This document shows positions 1-9,227 of a DNA stretch of 38,806 nt, in pieces (positions within the stretch are counted from its first letter, which is position 1; each line of letters starts with the position of its first letter). The notes beneath the pieces are model-generated. The model was given only the letters and a program-made list of their open reading frames with translations. It searched no databases and had not been told where the DNA came from. The translations under genes were made by a program, and so were the position numbers. Source of the DNA: Nitrospinaceae bacterium (lineage in GTDB: Bacteria > Nitrospinota > Nitrospinia > Nitrospinales > VA-1); assembly GCA_029261595.1 (NCBI GenBank), contig JAJDAZ010000019.1:1-38806 (forward strand), written 5' to 3'.

Positions 1-2706
1 CCGCTGACCATCACGGATATCAAGATCGGCGAAACCGACATCGCCAATTTTGACGACGTGGAGCTGGAAATTCGTGAAGGGCTTCCGGGTGACGCGGCCC
101 TGACCTTATACCCGAACGATATTTTTCAAGACAATCTCAGCGTGCTTCTGCAGGAAGTGGATGCCGGGACCATCCGAACTACCAAGATCGACGCCGATGA
201 GATCTCGGTGGACATTTCTTTTCTGCAGGGCCTGGTCAAATTTGTTGGCGGCGGGCAGAAACAGGATGTTTCGGTCGATGTGCTGGTGGAATACCGCACC
301 ACCAGCCCGCAGGGGTCGTGGGTGACGGCAGGGACCATCTCGACGACGGCCCGGAAAAATGCTCTGGTCCGAGCCGGTCTGCGCTGGAATGTCGCCCGCG
401 ATCAATACGACGTGCGCCTGCACCGGGAAACGGCGGACGACAACGACAGCTCGGTGTTTGACGACGTGACCTGGACGGCGCTTCGCACCATCACCAATGA
501 AGACCCGTTGCCGGTTGCGGAACTGGCGAGCATTGCCTTTCGCATTAAAGCCACGGATCAGTTGAATGGCGTGATCGATCAATTGAACTGCATCGCCGAA
601 TCCAGGGTGAAGGATTGGAACGGGTCCACCTGGGTCGAACAGGCCACACAAAACAACGCTTCTTTGTTTCGTGATGTGTTGCAGGGCAAAGGCAATGCCC
701 GGCCGCTGGCCGATTCGCGTATTCATCTCGAAAGCCTGCAGGAATGGCATGATTTCTGTGTCACCAACGGGTTCAAATTCAATATGGTGGTGGACTTTGA
801 AACGACGGTGGAGGAAATGCTGGCGGACATTGCATCCGCTGGCCGGGCTTCCCCGGCGTTGATCGACGGCAAGCGCGGGGTGGTGATCGACAAGGCCCAG
901 ACCACGCCGGTTCAGCATTTTTCCCCGCGTAACAGTTGGGGGTATAAGGGCAATAAAGTTTTTAAGAAAATCCCGCATGCCTGGCGGGTCCGGTTTGTCA
1001 ATGAAGATGCCGGTTTTATAAATGACGAGCGCATTGTTTATTTTGACGGGTTTGACGAAAACATGGCGACAGATTTTGAGGGCCTGGAATTTGTCGGGGT
1101 CACGGACCCCGCGGCCATTTTCAAGCACGGAAAATACAACGAAGCGGTGGTCAAGCTGCGCCCGGAAACCCACAGCTTTTCCGCCGATGTTGAGCAGCTT
1201 GTGTGCCGACGCGGTGATTTGATTCAATTCAATCATGACGTGCCGTTGTTCGGCGCCGGTTCGCCCCGGATCAAAACCGTGTCCCTGGACGGGTCCGGCA
1301 ACATGACCGGCGTGACTCTCGACGAAGCGTTGACCATGGATGTGGACACAAATTACGCCATGCGGTTCCGGACGCCCACCGATGGATCCCTTTTGGAAAA
1401 TCTGGTTTCTGCTCCGGGGGAATTCACGTCTTTCACATTTTCCACACCCATCCCGGCCGCCAACCCACAACCCGCCGTGGGCGATCTGGCCTTATTCGGC
1501 GTCATGGGTGAGGAAAGCGTGCAGATGATCGTCAAGTCCATCCGTCCGGGGGAAGAATTGTCGGCGGAATTGACTTGCGTGGATGCGGCGCCTGCCGTCC
1601 ACACCGCGGACCAGGTGACCATTCCGACATTTGACAGTCAGATCACGCCGCCGGTCGCGATCACTCAGCCGGTGGTGATCAACGTGCGCTCGGATTCCAC
1701 CGTGGTTTTCAGGAACCCGGACGGCACGCCGGAAGTTCGCATTCTTGTTTCGTTGGGGTTGATCAACCTTTTGAAGCTGGATTCCCTGGAAGGACTTGAA
1801 GCCCGGTTCCGCGAATGCGGTTCCGCCGGGCCTTGGTCCTGGCTTTCCCTGCAACCAAACGATTCGCGGTTTGTTTCGTTTCTCGGTGTGGAAGAGGGGG
1901 AAACCTATGATTTAAATATGCGTTACCGGTATAAAAACGGCGACCTGTCGCCCTGGACGGAAGTCCTCGGCCATCAGGTCACGGGGATCATCAACAACGC
2001 CCGCAACGAAAAGATATTGGGCTGGCCGGGAACTTTGGTGGATTGTCATGTCAACCCGGCGAATAATCTGGTTTCCGATGGTAACGCCGCGATTTCCTCC
2101 CTTCCGGCAACGATCTCCCTTTTAGCCGATTCGATCCGGGATATTGTCGCCTCAAAAAGCCCGATCACCTACAAAACACCAATCATCGATCTGGGTGGCG
2201 ATGTGGTGGTCACACCCAGGATGTCCGTCACGGCGGACGACGGAACGGTCACCAATACCATGCAGATAGGAACGTCGGCCGACGGTGCGCCGGTGGGTTC
2301 TTTCGTGCCCCTTGGGTTGACGACGGCCCGGTATTTTATATTACAGACTTCTGTCGCGGCGGGTGCCGTCCCGGCAAGGATCACCGAATTTTTGACCAAC
2401 CTGGACACCCTGACCCATGAAGAAAGATACGAACTCATCAACATCGCTACCGAGGGCGGAGTTTTCTTTGAGCGCATCGCCGCCGGGCATTTCAAGATCG
2501 AAACCAAGGGCGGGATTTCCGCATTCTCTGTTGCGCGGGTCGATGCGTTTATCGGCGCGGGCGGGGGATTCACGGCAGACGTGATTTCACTCAACACAAC
2601 ATTAACGGCAAGAAGCGTTCTCGCGGCGGAGATCAAGGTTTACGATTCGACCGATACGCTGGCGGACGCCACAGTCGCAATAACCTTAATTGGAGCACCC
2701 GTGTAA
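1..2706 (+). CDS. Tail tip / host-specificity protein (lambda J / TipJ-like), C-terminal part, 5' truncated by window edge
   Basis: The frame is open from the first base, so the GTG at 58 is probably not the true start. The opening residues PLTITDIKIGETDIANFDDV followed by ELEIREG and LTLYPND are typical of the J-type central tail-fibre protein, which forms the tail tip and contacts the host receptor. Next come a beta-rich region (SFLQGLVKFVGGG, VDVLVEYR) and fibronectin-like beta segments around residues 540-660. The C-terminal 200 residues are variable-looking and probably host-facing. The matching N-terminus lies at 38474-38806 in the same frame. The stop codon overlaps the next ATG. Family assignment is firm; receptor specificity cannot be read. 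Confidence 0.88.
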   Translation, partial: PLTITDIKIGETDIANFDDVELEIREGLPGDAALTLYPNDIFQDNLSVLLQEVDAGTIRTTKIDADEISVDISFLQGLVKFVGGGQKQDVSVDVLVEYRTTSPQGSWVTAGTISTTARKNALVRAGLRWNVARDQYDVRLHRETADDNDSSVFDDVTWTALRTITNEDPLPVAELASIAFRIKATDQLNGVIDQLNCIAESRVKDWNGSTWVEQATQNNASLFRDVLQGKGNARPLADSRIHLESLQEWHDFCVTNGFKFNMVVDFETTVEEMLADIASAGRASPALIDGKRGVVIDKAQTTPVQHFSPRNSWGYKGNKVFKKIPHAWRVRFVNEDAGFINDERIVYFDGFDENMATDFEGLEFVGVTDPAAIFKHGKYNEAVVKLRPETHSFSADVEQLVCRRGDLIQFNHDVPLFGAGSPRIKTVSLDGSGNMTGVTLDEALTMDVDTNYAMRFRTPTDGSLLENLVSAPGEFTSFTFSTPIPAANPQPAVGDLALFGVMGEESVQMIVKSIRPGEELSAELTCVDAAPAVHTADQVTIPTFDSQITPPVAITQPVVINVRSDSTVVFRNPDGTPEVRILVSLGLINLLKLDSLEGLEARFRECGSAGPWSWLSLQPNDSRFVSFLGVEEGETYDLNMRYRYKNGDLSPWTEVLGHQVTGIINNARNEKILGWPGTLVDCHVNPANNLVSDGNAAISSLPATISLLADSIRDIVASKSPITYKTPIIDLGGDVVVTPRMSVTADDGTVTNTMQIGTSADGAPVGSFVPLGLTTARYFILQTSVAAGAVPARITEFLTNLDTLTHEERYELINIATEGGVFFERIAAGHFKIETKGGISAFSVARVDAFIGAGGGFTADVISLNTTLTARSVLAAEIKVYDSTDTLADATVAITLIGAPV

Positions 2707-3701
2707 TGGCATTCGGAACCGCAATGACCAAGGTGGATTTTGACGCCCAAACAGACGACCCAAAATTAGCATTTACAGAGCTCGCGTCCAACGTTGATGC
2801 ATTCAACACGTTTCGCGGGTTAATTTTAGCGGCGGGGGGTTTGGGCGTGACCGGCGACGGGGTGAAGGATGACGGCGCGGGAAACTTGACCGTTGGACTC
2901 GCGTCCGACGCGGGGATGGAATATGCAACCAAGTTGCTAAAAATAAAACTTCAGACCGATTCTGGGTTGGAAAGAGTCGCGGGGGGGTTGAAAGTAGATA
3001 TCAACGGATTGTCAACGGCGACGTTTGATCCGGCTGCTGATTCGTTAATGTTCCGTGACGGTTCGGATGCAGGGAAATTAAAAAAGAATACCGGGAATAA
3101 CATATTTTCTTCCGGCGGGATGCAAGTATTTACCTCTTCAGGAACGTTTACCCAGCCCACAGGAATCACGACGGTGAAGGTTATATGTATCGGCGGTGGC
3201 GGCGGTAGTGCCCCTGCTGATGGTGGTGGTGGCCCAGGCGGCGGTGGCGGCGGGGGAGAGTGCGTTGAAGGGGTAGTAACCATTGGTGGAAATATTACGG
3301 TCACTATCGGGGCAGGTGGCGCAGCAGGCTCCGCCGCTAATGGTTCCCCTGGTGGTGATACCACTTTTGGATCGTTGATGACTGCTAAAGGTGGTTTGGG
3401 CGGGGAATATTCAACTGGGGCCGCTGGCGGCGCGGGTGGTACTGGCGGAAGCGTGACCGGGGATGAACTTGCTATCCTGGACGGCGAGGCGGGAGAAGCT
3501 CCGTCAAGCAAAGGCGGCGATGGAGGGGTAAGCGGGAGGTTTAACGGTAGAACCACAACAGCCAATGGCGGGCCCGGGGGGAACGGGGCATCGGCTCCGG
3601 GAACCGCCGGTGATGAGCCGGGTTTCGGTGGCGGTGGCGGTGATACCCCATCGGGCGCGGGCGCGGCTGGATTTAGAGGCATTTGCATCGTAATTTATTA
3701 A
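2706..3701 (+). CDS. Glycine-rich tail fibre / adhesin-like protein
   Basis: 331 residues. The ATG shares a base with the stop of the tail-tip gene. The N-terminal 150 residues look like a fibre attachment and shaft region. From about residue 150 to the end the protein is dominated by GGxGG tracts after a FTSSGTFTQPTGITTVKVIC segment. That arrangement matches the glycine-rich domain of many phage fibres, and polyglycine-II sandwiches form the receptor-binding tips of some phage adhesins. By position and composition it is probably a distal fibre or adhesin working with the J-like protein. The antisense proline-rich reading frame is a mirror of this composition. Confidence 0.72.
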   Translation: MAFGTAMTKVDFDAQTDDPKLAFTELASNVDAFNTFRGLILAAGGLGVTGDGVKDDGAGNLTVGLASDAGMEYATKLLKIKLQTDSGLERVAGGLKVDINGLSTATFDPAADSLMFRDGSDAGKLKKNTGNNIFSSGGMQVFTSSGTFTQPTGITTVKVICIGGGGGSAPADGGGGPGGGGGGGECVEGVVTIGGNITVTIGAGGAAGSAANGSPGGDTTFGSLMTAKGGLGGEYSTGAAGGAGGTGGSVTGDELAILDGEAGEAPSSKGGDGGVSGRFNGRTTTANGGPGGNGASAPGTAGDEPGFGGGGGDTPSGAGAAGFRGICIVIY

Positions 3702-3711
3702 GGAGAAATCA

Positions 3712-3912
3712 ATGCCAAGGCAGAAAAGGTCTGACAATGAAATAAGACAATTTGGGCTTCCAACGCTTGAGGAAAGGCTCATTGCAGTGGAAGAATTACT
3801 CCAAAAAATAATAAGTTTGGTCCAGGGGATCCCGGCAAATTCTAAAAAGAGCTTTGAGGATCATCAAGCTAAAATGAACGACATCGATTTAAAACACCCT
3901 CCTAAAAATTAG
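3712..3912 (+). CDS. Small coiled-coil hypothetical protein
   Basis: 66 residues with an AAGGAG ribosome-binding site ahead of the ATG. Residues 15-40 (LPTLEERLIAVEELLQKIIS) look like an amphipathic helix able to form a short coiled coil, and the rest is charged. No family recognised. Its place between two fibre-type genes suggests a small accessory tail protein or chaperone, but nothing in the sequence proves that. Confidence 0.6.
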   Translation: MPRQKRSDNEIRQFGLPTLEERLIAVEELLQKIISLVQGIPANSKKSFEDHQAKMNDIDLKHPPKN

Positions 3913-3920
3913 GTTTTGTC

Positions 3921-6059
3921 ATGAAAAAAATTATCATTCTGATTTTGATTCTGTTGATGCCCATCGCGGCTTTTGCAGAGAGGCAACACGATTATCAAAT
4001 CGAATTGAGCCCGGAAAAATTCAAACGAAAGATGGAATACAATCCGGTGCTGGAGGCGATTGTCACCAATAACGGCGGGGCCACGGACCCCGGGGTCAAT
4101 AAGATTTATTCAGCGGATTTCAGCGGCGCGGGGATCAACGACGCGACTTCCGGCGGGACTTTTTCCGGAACCGATGACGAACTTTATCAAATCGTCATCG
4201 ACGCGACCGGGGTTCCGGACAGTTTTAAATGGCGAAAACTCTGTCGGGACAATGTCGCTTGCCCGTTCCTGGAAGGCATTAATATCACGGGAGCGGCGCA
4301 AACATTGAGTGAAGGCGTGACCGTGACGTTCGGCGCGACCAGCGGCCACACGTTCAACGACGAATGGACGATTTTCGCGCACAAGGGCAAAACCTACCCT
4401 CTTATGACCTGGGCGGACACCGCCAACGATTTGATGAAAATCAGGAATCAGGTAGACACGGCGTGGATTTCGCTTTACACACTGTCCACCGGGGTCCCAG
4501 CCAGTGGGGGTGGGGGGACAGAATGTGCGACCGCCGCGTGTGCGTTGAACGCGGCAACCACGGCGGTGGATGAGGTTTACAGCGCAACCAACTGGAATGG
4601 GAACAACGAGATCCCGACTAAGAACGCGATCCGAGACAAGATCGAAACGCTTCCCGGCGGTCATGACCCGGTGACGTTGGCCGGGACCGGGACCTACATT
4701 TCCCTGGCGAGTCAGATCATCACCGTGGACCCGATCACGGAGTCCGATATTTCCGATCTTTCTCATACCCCCGACGAGGTCGGAACGGTAAACGATGGAG
4801 ACCTTTGCCTTGGTTCTACCAGTGTTGTCGCTTGTACGGTGAACCTTGAATCGGAACTTGAAACGGCTCTGGACGGTATTAATGTCATTGTTGCCACGGA
4901 GATCGACACGTCTGCGGAAATAGCTGGAATTGTTGGCGATGAAACCGGAACCGGGGCTTTGGTTTTTGGGACCGCTCCAACTTTTACAACCAGTATCACA
5001 ATCGGATTGGCGGGAATAACCGAGCCCGAACTTGAAATCCTTGACGGCGCAACTCCAACGACAACCGAGTTTAATCTATTAAGCGGTTTGACCGTCTTGA
5101 GTGGGAGCAACACAGGGGACGATGATGTCCCTGAAGCGGGAGATTTTGGAGCCGCAACCGACCTTGATTCCAACGGGGCATTGAATGCGGCTTCCGTAGA
5201 TTTCCCTGAAATCAAATTTGACAATACTCTCGCTGGCAGCCCGGCCCTTGCCGTTGATGAATGTTTTTTCTTTTCGGATCTTTCAGGCGGGGGATTACTT
5301 TGTGAGGGCTCCACGGCGGATACCTCTGAACAGCTTTACCGCCTACCTGATGCCAATGGTGCGGATACAACGGAATACTTTGTTATTGCCGATGATGCAA
5401 ACGTGTCGGCGGCTGAGGCTGGTTTTCTGGATGGCGTGACCTCTGCTATCCAAACTCAGATAGATTCAAAGGAAGGAACGCTCACGAACGAGGCCGGTCT
5501 TTATGCGGCTCTTTCGGATGTGACCGACTTTTTACAAACAGGGGATGTGCTTGCAGGGGACGATATCACTGACGGTAGTATTGATGCTTCTGAAATTGCC
5601 GCCGATGCGATCAACCTCGCCGAACTTGATGACGGCGCAGATACTCCTATCGCTGGAGAGGTTCTATTCGTCGCAACGGGGGCGACTGATGTTGAGTATA
5701 AATTTATTACTGAATCCTTCTGTGTGGCCATTAGTGATGAAGAAACAGCGATCACAACCGGTACGGCTAAAGTCACCATGAGGATGCCTTATGCGTTCAC
5801 ATTGACAGATATCCGAGGATCATTGAATACAGTTTCAAGCTCAGGCTCACCAATATTCGACGTGAATGATGGTGGAACTTCTATAATGACCACGAATAAA
5901 ATCTTGATTGACGTTAGCGAAAAAACCAGTGAAACGGCTGTGACCGCTCCTACATTAACAGACACGGCGCTGGCTGATGATGCGGAAATAACTTTTGATA
6001 TTGACACGCCGGGAACCGGGGCAAAGGGCGCGAAAATTTGTTTAATAGGACACCAGTGA
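3921..6059 (+). CDS. Large tail-fibre-like protein with N-terminal signal peptide
   Basis: 712 residues. Residues 1-19 (MKKIIILILILLMPIAAFA) form a clear Sec signal peptide with an AFA cleavage site. The body is rich in Thr, Ala, Asp and Gly, with low-complexity beta-type repeats such as LEILDGATPTTTEFNLL, and contains NGNNEIPTKNAIRDKIE, a stretch typical of phage fibre proteins. The last 130 residues (MRMPYAFTLTDIRGSLN onward) resemble a domain found at the C-terminus of many phage tail proteins. A signal peptide on a virion-type protein is unusual: it may be exported to the cell surface rather than, or before, being assembled. Confidence 0.7.
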   Translation: MKKIIILILILLMPIAAFAERQHDYQIELSPEKFKRKMEYNPVLEAIVTNNGGATDPGVNKIYSADFSGAGINDATSGGTFSGTDDELYQIVIDATGVPDSFKWRKLCRDNVACPFLEGINITGAAQTLSEGVTVTFGATSGHTFNDEWTIFAHKGKTYPLMTWADTANDLMKIRNQVDTAWISLYTLSTGVPASGGGGTECATAACALNAATTAVDEVYSATNWNGNNEIPTKNAIRDKIETLPGGHDPVTLAGTGTYISLASQIITVDPITESDISDLSHTPDEVGTVNDGDLCLGSTSVVACTVNLESELETALDGINVIVATEIDTSAEIAGIVGDETGTGALVFGTAPTFTTSITIGLAGITEPELEILDGATPTTTEFNLLSGLTVLSGSNTGDDDVPEAGDFGAATDLDSNGALNAASVDFPEIKFDNTLAGSPALAVDECFFFSDLSGGGLLCEGSTADTSEQLYRLPDANGADTTEYFVIADDANVSAAEAGFLDGVTSAIQTQIDSKEGTLTNEAGLYAALSDVTDFLQTGDVLAGDDITDGSIDASEIAADAINLAELDDGADTPIAGEVLFVATGATDVEYKFITESFCVAISDEETAITTGTAKVTMRMPYAFTLTDIRGSLNTVSSSGSPIFDVNDGGTSIMTTNKILIDVSEKTSETAVTAPTLTDTALADDAEITFDIDTPGTGAKGAKICLIGHQ

Positions 6060-6060
6060 T

Positions 6061-6846
6061 ATGAAAAAATTTCTATGCGAAATATTATTTTGGACGCTTG
6101 GCAGTATCTTTATCTTAGGGAGTGGGTGGGTAATAAACCCATATCGTTTCGCAGGTTTTCTGCCCACTGATATCTCTAATCTGATTGTCTGGTGCGATGT
6201 GAATGACACCGGCAATATCACCCTGAATGGGTCCGATATTTCTCAATGTGCTGACAAGTCGGGCAACGGGAATGACATCGATCAAACAACCGCCGCAAAT
6301 CAGCCTGTTTATGATTCTGCTGACACAGATTTTAATAACAATGGGTCTCTGAGTTGTGATGGAACAAATTATTATATGACGACTGCAGCGTTTTCTTCTG
6401 CATTATCTCAACCCAATAGCATTATTGTGGTTGCGAAATTAAATTCAGTTGTGGGCACAGGGTATTTGTTTGATGGTATTGTCACAACGAGCAGGCAGGG
6501 TTTATTTCATTCTGACAGCACAACGGATACATTTGCGATGACGGCCCCCACCGACCTCGTATCAAGCAACGCAAATGATGTCAATACGCACGTTTTAGCC
6601 GCTCTTTTTAACACAACATCAAGCGATTTATATATAGATGGTGGGGCTGCTGATGTTAGCGGTAATGTTGGGTCTCACACTATGACAGGGCTAACTCTAT
6701 GTGCTCGGTTTTCATTAGGAACCAGAAAGGATGTGAAAATTACAGAAATTACGGTATATGACAAATTGCTTAGCACCACCGAATTAAATGCTCTTGGCAG
6801 TTCATTGGCAACCAAACATGGAACGGCATGGACAGATATCTCATGA
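6061..6846 (+). CDS. LamG / concanavalin A-like domain protein with N-terminal hydrophobic segment
   Basis: 261 residues, starting two bases after the previous stop. Residues 1-25 are hydrophobic (signal peptide or membrane anchor), followed by INPYRFA, a short phrase common ahead of LamG domains in phage proteins. Residues 36-255 carry the lectin-like pattern: LIVWCDVNDTGNITLNGSDI, DKSGNGND, LYIDGG and a closing ITVYDKLLSTTELNALG strand and helix. Such jelly-roll domains usually bind sugars. Likely role is carbohydrate binding at the virion tip or on the host surface. Confidence 0.68.
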   Translation: MKKFLCEILFWTLGSIFILGSGWVINPYRFAGFLPTDISNLIVWCDVNDTGNITLNGSDISQCADKSGNGNDIDQTTAANQPVYDSADTDFNNNGSLSCDGTNYYMTTAAFSSALSQPNSIIVVAKLNSVVGTGYLFDGIVTTSRQGLFHSDSTTDTFAMTAPTDLVSSNANDVNTHVLAALFNTTSSDLYIDGGAADVSGNVGSHTMTGLTLCARFSLGTRKDVKITEITVYDKLLSTTELNALGSSLATKHGTAWTDIS

Positions 6847-7223
6847 AAATAATCATACTTATTTTGCTTTTATTTTTACCGAATCAGGTGCAAGCTGGTG
6901 AATTTTTCCAGGGCGACAGCATAGGCGAGTGTAGGGCCGTCATTGCTGAATTGGATACTGAGTTTGGATATCCCAATCCAGCGACAAACACGGATACTTA
7001 CGCAAAGCCGATACTTCATGCGGGGCGATTAGGGAAGTGTCTGGTCTACCTGAAATGGGAAGAAACTGACCTAAGGAAAAAAGGCGTTTGGATGCCGAGA
7101 CATGGCAGGCGGGCAACCATGAATGATTTTCGTGACCGTTTTACAATCAACCAGTGGGCGAAGCGTAAAGACCTGGCGACCTTGAAAAGCGAAGGCGCTT
7201 TCCCCGTGGAGTCCAGGCCGTAA
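6843..7223 (+). CDS. Small secreted hypothetical protein
   Basis: 126 residues from the ATG at 6843, which overlaps the upstream TGA (ATGA). A longer frame starts at 6828, but the ATG at 6843 gives a clean signal peptide (MKIIILILLLFLPNQVQA, cleavage before GEFF). The mature part has two cysteines and a charged C-terminus and matches no family I recognise. It is translationally coupled to the LamG-like gene, so the two may be made and exported together. Confidence 0.6.
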   Translation: MKIIILILLLFLPNQVQAGEFFQGDSIGECRAVIAELDTEFGYPNPATNTDTYAKPILHAGRLGKCLVYLKWEETDLRKKGVWMPRHGRRATMNDFRDRFTINQWAKRKDLATLKSEGAFPVESRP

Positions 7224-7253
7224 TTATAACGGAACATTAACAGGAGCGGATGG

Positions 7254-7547
7254 ATGGGAAAGTTTTTGGATAAAATTGAGTGGTCCAGGGCACTGATTAT
7301 TAATTTTATGGCAATGGCTTTACTGGCGGGGACTCTCAAAACGTTCGGGGCTTTCCCGTGGGCAACGGACTCAGACATGACCGAGTTAAAAGGTAAATAT
7401 GATGCAGTCGTCGCGTTAAAAAACCAGGACAATCAATGGTATAGGGAGCTTGAGATTAAGGTTGCCACAATGGGCAATGATATAACCCATATTAAAGATT
7501 CGGTGGCGAAGATTGAAAACCATGTGATGAGTAATAGAAGGAACTAA
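7254..7547 (+). CDS. Small membrane protein with coiled coil
   Basis: 97 residues, AGGAG ribosome-binding site. One membrane helix lies at about residues 14-33 (LIINFMAMALLAGTLKTFGA), followed by a heptad-patterned region ending in ITHIKDSVAKIENHV. This topology is seen in several phage membrane proteins, including accessory holin or spanin-like components, but no family is identifiable. Its stop overlaps the stop of the convergent gene on the other strand, so this is the boundary between the rightward tail genes and the leftward lysogeny block. Confidence 0.55.
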   Translation: MGKFLDKIEWSRALIINFMAMALLAGTLKTFGAFPWATDSDMTELKGKYDAVVALKNQDNQWYRELEIKVATMGNDITHIKDSVAKIENHVMSNRRN

Positions 7548-8566
7548 CCACACGCCAGATCGCCGGAAGCCCAGCGGATCCACAATCCCGCTTGTGAGCT
7601 ATGCTTTAAACCCATTCGGGCAACTTGTCCGGCTTTTATTGATGTCAAGAATTCATCGGTAGACTTTATGTCAATCAGTCCCATGACCCAATCGGAGCGG
7701 CCTCCAGGTATTGTTTGGGGGAGATAAACGTCCAGGTGGGCGGTTTTATTGTCAGTGTATAAATCGCCCTCGGGGACCCCCGCGCCACATAATCGAAAAC
7801 CCTCCTTCACGTTCCGGTACACTTCCTGATAGTTGGCGGCGATGGTGGTTTCCTGCCAGACCAAGTCGGATTCTTTCAGTTGGCCGGGGGGCGTGGCGCA
7901 CCCGGACAGGAAATAAAACGCGGCCACTATTATTAAAATCATCAAGAGCCATTTAAAAAAACCAACACCCTTGTTTTTACTTTCATAATCATAAGAATTT
8001 TGAGTTATAAATTCATCTTCCATGTCGTCGCCCTCGTCCTCTTTAATTGCAATTTGTGTTGCCCGGTCAATATAATCCTGCCATAGATGTTTATAAAGTT
8101 CCCTTGGGTCCTGATGCATCTCAGGCTCACCCCAATGGTTTTTAATCAATCTGACATCGTTGGTATTCAACAAGTCTATAAATTCATACCCGATTTTGGC
8201 ATAACTTAAATCGAGAAACCCCAGCACATCGTCGTCGTGGGCAACCTTGGCAGCGCGATAAGTGAAAGTATCGTATTCACCAGCGATTAAAATTTCCGAC
8301 GGCCTGCAAACGAAACGATGATAAGCTGAGAGCCTGTAGAGCCGCTCTAATTCGGTTTGAAAATCACCCCCAGCTTTCTTTTTGGTGGCGATTATTTTCC
8401 TCAAAGAGACAGCAACATCGTTGAACGCGGTGGGATAGGGTAAGAATTTTAAACCCAGATCAACGGCACCCTCCCAATCCTCATTGCGTTTTAACAGGCG
8501 AAGGCGTTCCTGCCAGCTTTCATCATTCAACGTTATACCTCTTTGAACAGGGATCTTTAATAACAT
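7544..8566 (-). CDS. Chimeric protein: cytoplasmic N-terminal domain, membrane helix and lipoprotein-like C-terminus
   Basis: 340 residues with a G-rich ribosome-binding site. Residues 1-195 are soluble and of unknown family. A membrane segment follows (KWLLMILIIVAAFYFLSGC), ending in a lipobox-like LSGC, then about 120 residues starting CATPPGQLKESDLVW. A short lipoprotein at 9692-9796 carries the same LSGCATPPGQLKESDLVW phrase behind a normal signal peptide, so this gene looks like a fusion of an unrelated domain to a lipoprotein. An internal lipobox would not be processed normally, so the product is more likely a type II membrane protein. Location in the lysogeny block suggests expression in the lysogen; superinfection exclusion is possible but unproved. 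Confidence 0.62.
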   Translation of the reverse strand: MLLKIPVQRGITLNDESWQERLRLLKRNEDWEGAVDLGLKFLPYPTAFNDVAVSLRKIIATKKKAGGDFQTELERLYRLSAYHRFVCRPSEILIAGEYDTFTYRAAKVAHDDDVLGFLDLSYAKIGYEFIDLLNTNDVRLIKNHWGEPEMHQDPRELYKHLWQDYIDRATQIAIKEDEGDDMEDEFITQNSYDYESKNKGVGFFKWLLMILIIVAAFYFLSGCATPPGQLKESDLVWQETTIAANYQEVYRNVKEGFRLCGAGVPEGDLYTDNKTAHLDVYLPQTIPGGRSDWVMGLIDIKSTDEFLTSIKAGQVARMGLKHSSQAGLWIRWASGDLACG

Positions 8567-8618
8567 GCGCCCCCCTGGGCAATTCTGTCAAGGGGAAATG
8601 ACCAGCGGCATGGCCGGG

Positions 8619-8635
8619 AAACGACGCTGTCGTTT
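8619..8635. other. Short perfect inverted repeat between hicA and the chimeric gene
   Basis: AAACGAC-GCT-GTCGTTT, seven-base arms with a three-base loop, lies between the end of hicA and the start of the next leftward gene. There is no long T-run on either strand, so it is at best a weak terminator or an RNA-processing hairpin. Confidence 0.3.
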
Positions 8636-8665
8636 TAATCGCGTCTGCCAAAGTGGTGGGGGGTA

Positions 8666-8896
8666 TCACAAGCTGTTTAGATATTCAAAGTATTGCTCAC
8701 GAGTCATGCTCGCGGTTCTCATGTTGCCCTGGATGATATCGCGCCCCACCTCATCATATTTTGGTATAGAAACGGGCCTTAGAACGCCATCTTTAACCAT
8801 AAGGATATGGCTTCCTACGGTTCTTTCGTGGACAAATCCGGCCTTTTCAAATATTTTTTTCTGGATTTTCCAACTAGTTGGGGTTAGGCGTGGCAA
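8666..8896 (-). CDS. hicA: HicA-family mRNA interferase toxin
   Basis: 76 residues, the usual HicA length. The fold signature is present: an N-terminal helix ending in EKAGF, then VGSHILMVKDG with the conserved Gly-Ser-His (His30), the catalytic residue of HicA RNases, and a basic helix to the C-terminus. HicA cleaves mRNA and is neutralised by HicB. The start overlaps the end of hicB by 13 bases, so the toxin is translationally coupled to the antitoxin. In a prophage such a pair usually stabilises lysogeny or acts in phage exclusion. Confidence 0.85.
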   Translation of the reverse strand: MPRLTPTSWKIQKKIFEKAGFVHERTVGSHILMVKDGVLRPVSIPKYDEVGRDIIQGNMRTASMTREQYFEYLNSL

Positions 8897-9222
8897 GGTT
8901 CTGGGTTTGAGCGGTTGCTGACATTGAACGGAATTTGAACTTCAACGGTGCGCGTCCCATTAGGCTTTTGGGCTTTGATTCGTTTTGTAGAGTGTGAAGG
9001 GTTAAACCCGCATTCTTTAAGGACTTGATCCAGAGTTCCACGTTCAAAGCAGGAGATAATAAATAGAGAAACGGCTTCCTTGATGTTCTTTTCGGCTTCT
9101 TTTTTGGTATTGCCTTGCGACCAAACATCAAGGGCGGGACACGAAGACACATATCCAACCTCGTCTTCTTTAATTTGGATAGGGAGCTTAAAGACGATAG
9201 ATAAATGTATTTGTTTAGACAT
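8884..9222 (-). CDS. hicB: HicB-family antitoxin
   Basis: 112 residues. The HicB partial RNase-H-like fold is recognisable: KEDEVGYVSSCPALDVWSQG, then the helix KKEAEKNIKEAVSLFI. The C-terminal 50 residues would hold the HicA-binding or DNA-binding part; I cannot assign them to a ribbon-helix-helix or HTH with confidence. It binds and blocks HicA and normally represses its own promoter. The ATG sits five bases beyond the -10 element, so there is almost no 5' UTR. An alternative overlapping frame is a shadow. Confidence 0.85.
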   Translation of the reverse strand: MSKQIHLSIVFKLPIQIKEDEVGYVSSCPALDVWSQGNTKKEAEKNIKEAVSLFIISCFERGTLDQVLKECGFNPSHSTKRIKAQKPNGTRTVEVQIPFNVSNRSNPEPCHA

Positions 9223-9227
9223 AACAC

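Noticed and set aside
106..1470. Long antisense open frame opposite the tail-tip gene
   Set aside because: No ribosome-binding site or family, and it mirrors a strongly supported tail protein; an effect of base composition.
2951..3688. Proline-rich antisense frame
   Set aside because: It is the complement of the GGC/GGT-rich glycine fibre; its composition follows from that.
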